This document shows, piece after piece, positions 49,925 to 58,272 of a DNA stretch of 64,000 nt (positions within the stretch are counted from its first letter, which is position 1; each line of letters starts with the position of its first letter). Origin of the DNA: Acanthornis magna. Taxonomy: Eukaryota > Chordata > Aves > Passeriformes > Acanthizidae. The position numbers and the translations under genes were made by a program. The DNA lies in assembly GCA_036785705.1 (NCBI GenBank), contig JAWUZG010000001.1, positions 310,001 to 374,000 of the forward strand, read 5' to 3'. The notes beneath the pieces were generated by a model. It saw only the letters and a list, made by a program, of their open reading frames with translations. It did no database searches and was not told the DNA's origin.

Positions 49925-50326
49925 TCCCCATCCCCATCCCCATCCCATCCCATCCCATCCCATCCCATCCCATCCCATCCCATCCCATCCCATCCCATCC
50001 CATCCCATCCCCACCCCCATTCCCATTTCCATCCCCACCCCCATTCCCATTTCCATCCCCATCCCCATCCCATCCCATCCCATCCCATCCCATCCCATGG
50101 ATCCCATCCCATCCCATCCCATCCCATCCCATCCCCATCCCCATCCCCATCCCATCCCATCCCATCCCATCCCATCCCATCCCATCCCCATCCCATCCCC
50201 ATCCCCATCCCCATCCCATCCCATCCCATCCCCATCCCCATCCCATCCCATCCCATCCCATCCCATCCCATCCCATCCCATCCCCATCCCCATCCCCATC
50301 CCATCCCATCCCCATCCCTATCCCCA
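49925..50326 (+). repeat. CCATC pentamer / CCCCAT hexamer satellite block, about 400 bp
   Basis: Pentamers (CCCAT) alternate irregularly with hexamers (CCCCAT). Two copies of a CCCCATTCCCATTTCCAT variant lie near 50025-50056 and a GGATCC interruption near 50099. There are no stop codons in any plus-strand frame, producing spurious HPIPS-type ORFs, and the reverse complement gives GMGWDGMG-type ORFs. The block abuts the CpG island, ending about 225 bp before the ATG. Confidence 0.97.
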
Positions 50327-50349
50327 CCGCACGGAGCTCTCCCCCCGCG

Positions 50350-50380
50350 CCGGGGGCGGAGGCGGGGGCGGGCCGGGGCC
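50350..50380 (+). promoter_or_regulatory. GC-box cluster (Sp1/KLF-type sites)
   Basis: Two overlapping GGGGGCGG / GGGGGCGGG motifs sit about 180-200 bp upstream of the ATG. They match the Sp1/KLF consensus and are the most recognisable core-promoter elements in the CpG island. Binding is inferred from the motif only. Confidence 0.55.
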
Positions 50381-50420
50381 GTTCTGCGCCTCCCCCGGCG
50401 GCAGGAGAAGGGGGGCCCGC

Positions 50421-50459
50421 GGCCGGGGCCGGGGCCGGGGCCGGGGCCGGGGCCGGGGG
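50421..50459 (+). repeat. (GGGGCC)n hexanucleotide repeat, six units, in promoter or 5' leader
   Basis: Six perfect GGCCGG units (the GGGGCC hexamer in another register) followed by GGG and then GGGA-type repeats up to about 50490. The G-rich strand is the coding strand, so a transcript starting upstream would carry G-quadruplex-forming RNA in its leader about 95 nt before the ATG. The three forward frames read Gly-Ala, Gly-Arg and Gly-Pro dipeptides, as expected for this hexamer. Confidence 0.95.
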
Positions 50460-50550
50460 AGGGAGGGAGGCAGGGAGGGAGGGCATCGCCCGCCCGCCCC
50501 GCCGGGAGAGAGCGCCGGGAGCCGCGCCGGGACGGCCGCGCCGAGGCACC

Positions 50551-50590
50551 ATGCGGGCTGCGGGGCTGCTGCCGCTGCTGCTGCTGCTCG
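50551..50590 (+). CDS. First coding exon with signal-peptide start of an unidentified secreted or membrane protein (partial)
   Basis: An ATG in a strong start context (GGCACCATGC, A at -3) opens 13 codons reading MRAAGLLPLLLLL, one basic residue followed by a leucine core, as at the start of a secretory signal peptide. The exon ends with the first base of a Gly/Val/Ala/Asp/Glu codon directly before GTGAGT, a consensus 5' splice donor, so the intron is phase 1. Phase-1 introns inside or just after the signal peptide are typical of modular extracellular proteins (immunoglobulin-superfamily members, receptor kinases, Kunitz or WAP proteins). It lies in a CpG island with GC boxes upstream. The reading frame has no stop for about 750 bp upstream because of stop-free repeats, so the start rests on start context and the hydrophobic run, not on an upstream stop. 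Thirteen residues do not identify the gene. Conserved placement in other birds or an RNA read across the donor would settle it. Confidence 0.72.
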
Positions 50591-50862
50591 GTGAGTGCCG
50601 CCGCCGCTTTTCCCCGCTCCGAGCATCCCTCGCCCTCTCGCCCCGCTCTGCTTTTCCCGTCCCTGTCCGCGAGTTTGGCGGAAAAGCAGCGGGGGCCGCG
50701 GAGCGCACACCGCGGGCTGAGCGCGGCTCGTCCCAAGCGCGGCAGCGCAGCTCGGGGCGCGCAGAGCCGCAGTGCTGCTCCGTTCTGCGGCGGGGTGAGC
50801 CCAGCCCCAGCCCGCTGCCCAAACCCTGCTCGGGGCTGGGGATCGGCACGGCGATGTGCGGA

Positions 50863-50927
50863 GCGCTGAGCGCTTTTGGGGTCGCGCTGAGCGCTTTTGG
50901 GGTCGCGCTGAGCGCTTTTGGGGTCCC
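50863..50927 (+). repeat. 21-bp tandem triplication in the start of intron 1
   Basis: Three near-perfect units of GCGCTGAGCGCTTTTGGGGTC with starts at 50863, 50884 and 50905. Each unit contains a short GCGCTGAGCGC dyad. It sits within the CpG island about 270 bp after the donor. It could multiply a protein-binding site; no specific factor is claimed. Confidence 0.9.
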
Positions 50928-51350
50928 GCCGAGCGAGGTGTGGTGGGCTGCGGTTGCGGTGGTCCAGCGCGCCAGGTGCTGCACCCCTGGGATGGGAGCC
51001 ATCGGCTCTGTTCGGGGAAGAGGGGAGAAAACTGGTGGGGAAAGCAATTCCCTGGTGGAAGTTGATGGTGGCGTTGGGAAAAGGTTAAACTGGAGAGCCT
51101 TTAGGGTTGTGTCGTGCTGGGGAGGTTTGGGAGCGGAGACGGTGCCCGGGGTTCTGCGGTGGTGTTGGGGTGCAGGGTGATGGAGTGGGGGGTCTGGTTC
51201 TCGGGTGGGGTGTTCTGATGGAGAGGGGGCCATAAATCACATGGGAAAGTAGCAGGGAAAGGAAATGCACTGATTCTTTCCAGAGTGAGTAAAGGTAGGG
51301 AGGAGTGGGGCATTTCTTCCTTGTAGAGAAGATGAGGGAGGTGGAAAACT

Positions 51351-51500
51351 GAAATAAAAAAAAAAAAATAGAATAGAATAAAAATAAGAAATAGAAAATA
51401 TTTATATTTCTATAAAATATAGGGGAAAAAATAATAGAATACAATAAAATAAATAAAATAAAATCTAATAAAATAAAATAAAATTAAATTAAATAAAACT
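51351..51500 (+). repeat. A/T-rich (TAAAA)n-type microsatellite
   Basis: An A12 run, AGAATAGAATAAAAATAAG, then AATAAAATAAATAAAATAAA-type units to about 51500. It lies 760 bp inside intron 1 and makes Phe/Tyr/Leu-rich spurious ORFs on the minus strand. Confidence 0.95.
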
Positions 51501-54500
51501 GGAGAAGGTGAAATCCTGCTCCGACTCATGTCTCCCAGAAGAGCCTCTGCAGAGTTGAATGTGCTTTTATTCAAGGTAACAAAAGCTGGGGGATGCTCCG
51601 GAGGTAAAAGCACAAGTGGAGGCAGGGCCCTGGGGATTTAACTCTGGGGTGAATTCCCAGAGGTTTGGCTGAAATCTCTGCCTGCTCCTTTTTATTTTCC
51701 TGTTCCTCTCGGGACTCATGGGGTTTGGTGGGAGAGCAGGTGTAAACCCCCATCTGTCCCTGATGCCAACATGGGCTTTAAAAGAGATTTTTTTCTTCCC
51801 ATTAAAACTCAGGAAGGCCTGAGCATCATTAATATTGGCATAAAGCTGTTAATGCAGTTTTTCTTGTGCTGGCCAGAATTTAGCTGAGTTTAGCTGACTT
51901 TGCCTTCTCAGAAGGTTTTGTTCTGTTTTTCAAAATGAGGTGATAAATACACTGGGACTGGGACAAAACAGGTTCTTAGTGGGAGGACAGTGTGGGGACC
52001 TGTTTCTACAACACTCTGAAGTGATCCTATTACGCCTTTCTCAGAAATTAATTTATTAAAGCCTTCAAAACAGTGTTTTCTGTCATCCGTTGCTGCTCTT
52101 AAGTTTTGAAATCAGCTCCTTAGAGACGCTTTTATGTTGCTCCCTGGGTATTGGCACCAGGATTTTCTCCCTTAGGGGCCAAGATAGACATCCCTATTTA
52201 CTGAGTATTTTGGGTTCGGAGTCCCAGCAGTGCTTAACTCCAAGACTGGTATCTGCTGTGATCTTCTGAGTTACTCAAAACCTAAAATTTATCTTTTTTT
52301 TCCCTCCCTCTTAAATTGGAAGAAGTTGGGTTTGTAAGTGAAGCTGTAAGGTTTTGGGTGTCTTAAGAAATAGCGATTGGGACGGAGCCTGCATGAGTTT
52401 CTCTGTTTAAATTGGATGTGGAATGGGTGGGTGAGCAGAGAGTGGGGATTTTGGAGCTTGTTTTTGGGAGGTGACAGCCTCCATGTGTGGGGCAGAGCAG
52501 AATCAGCCCAAGGCTGCTGAAGTTTTTAAAAATTGCTTAAAAAGAGCAATTTCCCTAGAAATATTGACTTCCAAGCTTGTACACCCCAATCCCCTGGCTC
52601 TGCAGAGATTCCCCTTTATATCTCTGCTTAAACCAGAATAAAATCAGCCTCAGACAAGGCACGGAGATGCAGAAAAAATGGCATCAGGTAAATAACATCT
52701 TTAAATTCAACCAGCCGGGGAGAGGCTCAGAGTTACCCATTACAGCATCTTCATGGAATATTTTATTTTATTTATTCTTTACTCACATTACATCTTGTAT
52801 TCCCACAGGGGGGTCTGATAGCAAAATTGCATCAGGAAGAGAAAAACAATACTTTTTATTCTCAGGGGATTCAAAAGAGCCACAGCTCAAACCTGTCCTG
52901 GGGGCAAAAAAGGGCAGGAAGGGCTTTTACCAGAGATCAAGCACCGGGCTCAAAGCGAACCACAGATTGATGGGTTTGAAATCCTTGTTGTCAAAACACC
53001 TCTTTTCATTCCCAAAGCTGGGCTACCTCCCTGGTACTGGGAGTTCCCTGGTACTGGGAGTTCGTGTTTGTTGAGGAGCTGTCAAGGATGTGCATTTAAA
53101 AAAAAAAAAAGAAAACACAAAATTTTATCCATTGAATACTAATCCTGACGCAGGGAGGAGGAGGCAATTGGGGCCATGTCCTCAGGAGGAGAAAAAAAAT
53201 GGTTAACCAGAGGGGTTTAGAACCAGCATCAAAGCAGAGACACTCTTCTAATGTATTTTTCTCGGAGGAACTTTGATAAGATTTTTGCAACATTTTTGCC
53301 ATTTTAGCAGAGCAATGCCTTCGATTCCCCCCGCAGACACAGTAACACTACCCCGGGGGCTGTTTGGGAGGCTTAATTAAAAATTGTTTGTAAACCATTT
53401 GAAGATTCTGGGATGAAAGGAACTGGAACCATGCAATATTCTGATTTAATTCCAGGGAGTTGCTTGTGACGAGGAGGGTGGTGATCATTCATGCTGGTGG
53501 TGACGGGAGACCGCTGGAAATACCTGCTCTCAGCATTTCCAGGGAGCCTGGGGTTGCACTTCGGTTATTATTTCCCCTATAAACTGTGTATTTCCTCTCT
53601 CCATCTGCACCTCTAAAAGTCCTAAAGCTGCCAGCAGTTCTGGGGTGTTTTTGGGGACTGATGGAGGTCACTTATAGTGAGGATCCCTCCAGCTGTGCTG
53701 TGTCCCCTGTTATCCTGGGAGTTTAATCATTCTACAACAGCACAGAGGAGCTGTTGGGGTTTAGGTGCCCTCAATTTTGCACCTTTATCCGTGATGCTGC
53801 TCTTGGTGGCCCTTTTGCCCTGTCCCCAAGCCCACGGAGCTCTGCAGGGCCGGGGAGGATGGGGAGAGTGAGGTTTTGTCCTTGCAGGGTGATGCTTTGC
53901 AGAGCTGAGATCCTCCTGTAACATCTAATGTGCTTTGGGGGCTCAAACCCCAACCTCAGGTGCCTTCAGCAGCTTCATCTCCAGGTGGTGCAGGCAGGAT
54001 GGAGCCCGTGGCAAAATTCCTGGGGCTGTGCAGGAATTCCTCCCTCCCCGCTCTGAGCTGATGGGGAGTGACACAGAAACGTGCAGCTGTGAGCCCGAGC
54101 ATCCACCTGAGCTCCAGCCTGACTCCCAGCCCCACAGCACTCCTGCCCCACCAGAAAGCACCCCCAGCTCTGCCCAGAGCCGACCTGCACAGGGTTTGAA
54201 CTCTGCAGGAATCTGGGTGGCCCAGTCGGGTCCATTCCCCATGTGCAGGCATGTGAAATCTCCCCAGCCCTCTCCAGAGCTTTCACACACTTCTGCCAAC
54301 TTCCTGCTCCAGAGCCTGTTTACGTGCTCGGCTCCTTCCATAACTGGCCCATCTCCACCTAAGGATGTTGTTTCTGAATTCTTGCAATGCCTGCCCTTTC
54401 CTTCACAGAGAGATCCTGAGCAAACCTTGCTTTTTTTTTTGCTTTTTTTTTTTTTCTTTTTCCTACTCTCAAAGCAATGCACGCAGTCACCTGGCATTTG

Positions 54501-55275
54501 CTGTTCTCCAGCTACCTGTGCTCTGTCCACCACAACCCCCAAATACTCCACAAAGCAGAGAGCAGTTCCTTTAGGCTTGGAATTGCCGAACAAATCCGTA
54601 AAGTCTTCCTCCTGCAGTTGGTGAGACAGCCAGGCTTCAGCCTGATTCTGCATCGGGGTCTTGCAGGTCCTTTGGGATGTGCTTCCCCAAAAACCTCTCC
54701 CTCCACCATTGGGGCTTAATAAAAAAAAATCCCTATTTTTTCTGGTGTGACATTGTCACTCACCCCAGGGAGAGGGCGTTTTCTCCTGTGCTTCGTTATT
54801 TGGGAGGTTTGGGGACAATTTGTCTGATCTTCATTGGGTTTTATGGCTGTAATTATATATTTGTTGGAGTGCTGGACTGAAGCCTCGAGGTGTTTTGCTC
54901 TGGGGATCCTTGGGGAATATATAGATCCACTAAAGAGGCAGGAGGGATGTGCTCTGCCCATCTCACAGCTCCAGTTTAGAGCTACCTAAGCATTGGGGTT
55001 GTCCAAAAACCTGCTAATTTTTATGCTAAAAAATCCTGTCTGGGAACGTAGACAGCTGGAGAGAAACAGATAATCTTCCTCATTACTTTACAAAAAACCT
55101 TATAAGATTTTTTACAGCTATGAACTGGAGAGGTGAAATGCTTTTCAAAGGCTGTGGTGGAGTTTCTCTCTCTATTTTCCATGTGTTTGGTGGAGAGACC
55201 GTGCAGGGAGTGGTCAGGGATGGGGAGATTCTCTCCGCTGGGGCTGCTGCAGTACAAATAGCATCGAGAAGTGTC

Positions 55276-55396
55276 TGAAAGTGTAGACGTGGTGCTTGGG
55301 GACATGGTTTAGTGGTGGAGCTGGCACGTTAGCCTAATGGCTGGACTTAATGTTCCTAGAGGCCTTTTCCTACTTTAATAATTCCATAATTCTGTG
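55276..55396 (+). mobile_element. CR1 LINE 3' fragment (TTTTCCAACC subfamily)
   Basis: GGACATGGTTTAGTGGTGGA, GGCTGGACTTAATGTTCCTA, GAGGCCTTTTCCTACTTTAA and ATTCCATAATTCTGTG. The tail abuts, without a gap, the inverted CR1 fragment that follows. Confidence 0.88.
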
Positions 55397-55532
55397 GGCA
55401 GGGACACCTCCCACTGTCCCAGGTTGCTCCAAGCCCTGTCCAGCCTGGCCTGGGACACTTCCAGGGATGGGGAAACCACAGCTTCTCTGACCAACCTTTG
55501 CCAGGCCTCTCCACCCTCTCAGTAATCCTGAG
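55397..55532 (-). mobile_element. CR1 LINE fragment, inverted, abutting the previous one
   Basis: GGCAGGGACACCTCCCACTG, CCAGCCTGGCCTGGGACACT, GGATGGGGAAACCACAGCTT and CCTCTCCACCCTCTCAGTAA. Its own 3' terminus (GGGTTGGAAGG) is missing, so the junction with the plus-strand tail is a deletion or inversion breakpoint. Confidence 0.88.
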
Positions 55533-57679
55533 GCTCCCTCAAAGATGACCAAACCTGCTTCAAGTTACCTGCTGGCTTCGAATGGCAAACAGGGCTGGAA
55601 ATAGTGATCATTTGGGGGAATCTTAGAAAATGGCAATAGTGACCTTACTGCCTTCTGGGAGTGCCAAGCTCTGTGGTGAGCTCTTTGGGGTGACCTTTTG
55701 GGGGTTACATGCCCATATTCACTTGATTTCAGCCTGTGGCACTGAACATCGCTGAAATCCACTGGGGACCAGAAAATGCCATGATACCCTAAAGAGAAAA
55801 AAAAAAAACCAAAAACAATCCTTTCCTTCGAAAGGTGAATCGAAGCTGCTCCAGACCCCAAAGTCACCAATATCCTTTATTTCTCACCTTCCTGCTGGGT
55901 CCCAGGTCTTGCTGATGGGAGTTTTCTCATCACTAGATGTGCCTGTTTAGCAAATCTTCGCGTCCCTGCGGCTCTGAGTGCTGCAGGCACCTTTTCTGCC
56001 CCGTAAATAATGTGTGTCTCACGGCTCTCTTGGCCGCGGGCCAGGCGCTCTCAGCAGCCACCGGTGACACTTTGGTGACAAAGCATCACAAAGACGCAGG
56101 GAGAATTCAAAGAAATTATTAAAATTAATTCGGTGTGATGTCTCAGTGCCCGGCAGGGAGCGGGAGGGGTAAGGAAGGGGAATGAGCCTTTATTTCGGGT
56201 GATGGGAATTCCCACAACAAACCAGCGGAGGGAAGAGAAGAGGCCAGGCTGAGATTTGGTTTTCAGCAGGGCTCCACTTGTGAATAACATCCAAGGTTTT
56301 GTGTCTCGGGGCTGGGTGGCAGCAGGAAGGGAATGAGCTCTGGTTTGGACAAGCTGCGATGAGCTGACTTGGGAAGGAAGGGAAAATTGGAAGTCACAGT
56401 GTGGCTCTTCTGCTTTTTCCTCGCACCCAAAGTAAGGCCATGTAGGTTCAGACACTGGGCTGAGGTGTTTAAGGTTGAAGCTGAGTTATCCTTGAATCCA
56501 GCTGGGCCTTCTGAAGATAATTCAGATGTGTCTTGGGATGATTTGTCCAGCAGAGATTCCAATATAGTCTCCCCAACGCGATCTGTCGTTGCACCAAAAA
56601 TACCCAGGATCTGCCCCTGGAAACACTGATGTTGTGTAACACTGTCTGTAGGTGCCCAAAAATGTCTGAAAGAATTGGTTTCAGGATTTGGAAGAACTTC
56701 TTGCTGGTGGGTCAGGAGTGCACCCTAAAGGCTGCAAAATGCACAGGCAAATAAGGAGAGCACAATCCTTGGGTTTAAACCCCAAATCTGTGCTTGTTGT
56801 CAGATGCAGGACAGATCCTTAGAAATAGGCAGAAGGGATCTGTGTTAAAAGCACCTCCAAAAATTGAAAAGGTATTTTTTTTTATTTCTGAGTCAGTCCC
56901 TTTTTAGATGTTGCTTTGAGGTCTGATTCGAATCCTTATCTTCCTTAATAAAAATTGGATTAATCCAGTGGCTTTTTCTCCATTTCACAGGCTCTGTCTT
57001 CAGGGATCTTTGGTCTTAGGCCACATGGCTGATGAGGGTGGTGAGAGGGGGAAGGAAGGTCATTTTGAAGTGGAAGAATAAGGCCTTAGTTATTAATGAC
57101 AAAGGCTGAAATTTTCTCTCTCAGCCTTAATTGATTTTGGCAAATTTAACTGGAGGAGGAGGTAGAAATTGGCTTAGAAATTAAGCTCTGGTGCTTAAAT
57201 ATATATTAAATCTATTGTAGAGAAATGAGGAGACAGTCTTGTTAGACATTTATTCTAAGTGGCTTCTGCTGGATACAGACAAAGAGAAAAATACCCAATT
57301 TCTAATTTGGACAAAGGGGACTTGAAAGGCTCTTCAGAAAGGCTTGGAGAAACTCTGTCTGAGAAAGTCCTTCTTTGAAACCTAATAGCAAAGACCATTT
57401 TTTTTTCTTTTTTCCTCCTCCCTGGAGTCTAAAGGCAGGAGGGCAAGATAAGACATTCCACCACGTAGGCAAATGGGGGGAAAAAAAAGGGAAAAGTTGA
57501 AATGATACTGCTGCAGGCTGTGGAAAGTGGAGAGCTCTCAGGGTGGCTATTGTGTGCTGCTTATCAAAATACTGGGAGCCCTGACTGTGAGAAAAAGCAG
57601 AGGAGTTAAAGAGATGCTCTGTGCCAGCACGGACCTGCTCAGCAGTGCTCGTACTGAAAAAACATCAAGAAACCAAAGT

Positions 57680-58272
57680 CCTCAAGATATATATATATAT
57701 AATATTAATATATTAATATATATCAATACATTAAATAATCAATGAAGTCGTTCTCATTGGACATTTCTAATGAATTAAGCAATAAATAATATTTAAAGCA
57801 CAGGTAAGGGAAGGAAGTTTTCTACCACGTACTGGGCCAGCACCCTCAAAGCAAGTTGTGGTTGCACGACTCCTCAAGATATAGATATAGATATAGATAT
57901 AGATATAGATATAGATATAGATATAGATATATATTAATATATATCAATACATTAAATAATCAATGAAGTTGTTCTCATTGGACATTTCTAATTAATTAAG
58001 CAACAAAAAAAATCAAAGCACAGGTAAGGGAAGGAAGTTTCCTACCACGTCCTGGGCCAGCACCCTCAAAGCAAGTTCTGATTTCACCACTCCTCAAGAT
58101 AGATATATATATAATATTAATACATTAATATGTATTAATACATTAAATAATCAAGTTGTTCTCGTTGGACATTTCTAATTAATTAAGCAACAAAAAAAAA
58201 AATTTAAAGCACAGGTAAGGGAAGGAAGTTTCCTACCACAGCACCCTCAAAGCAAGTTCTGATTGCACCACT
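57680..58272 (+). repeat. Triplicated ~180-220-bp unit, each with its own AT microsatellite
   Basis: CCTCAAGATA starts units at 57680, 57872 and 58092. Each continues with a microsatellite: (TA)n in the first, (ATATAG)n about nine times in the second, a short GATA/TA stretch in the third. Each then has AATACATTAAATAATCAA, GTTCTCATTGGACATTTCTA (GTTCTCGTTGG in the third), AGCACAGGTAAGGGAAGGAA and CACCCTCAAAGCAAGTT. The non-microsatellite parts are very similar between units. It lies in intron 1. Confidence 0.95.

Larger units (their letters stand above)
50330..50970. promoter_or_regulatory. CpG island promoter
   Basis: This stretch is strongly GC-rich with dense CpG, unlike the rest of the window, which is CpG-poor. 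It begins where the CCATC repeats end and runs through the leader, exon 1 and the first ~380 bp of intron 1. There is no evident TATA box, as expected for a CpG-island promoter with dispersed initiation. Transcription probably starts between about 50380 and 50530, an inference from the GC-box positions and the ATG at 50551. A divergent transcript on the minus strand is possible but nothing in the sequence demonstrates one. Confidence 0.8.

Noticed and set aside
49798..51180. 460-codon plus-strand ORF, and the overlapping 284-codon ORF
   Set aside because: Repeat-encoded (LLSSP and HPIPS periodicity). The 460-codon frame passes through the exon 1 donor into intron sequence. Only the 13-codon part at 50551 is retained.
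49458..51233. 591-codon minus-strand ORF, and the 317- and 204-codon ORFs beside it
   Set aside because: They are translations of the minisatellite, GGATG/GATGGG and GGAGA repeats (periodic GMGWDGMG and RREE-type sequence), which have no stops. They also run antisense through the CpG island and exon 1.
53935..54653. 229-codon plus and 236-codon minus ORFs overlapping each other
   Set aside because: No recognisable domain, both strands open over the same GC-rich segment, and each includes a homopolymer-derived Phe or Lys run.
57680..58272. CRISPR-like or satellite array
   Set aside because: Units of about 190 bp repeated three times without spacers, in vertebrate-type DNA. A local tandem triplication explains it.
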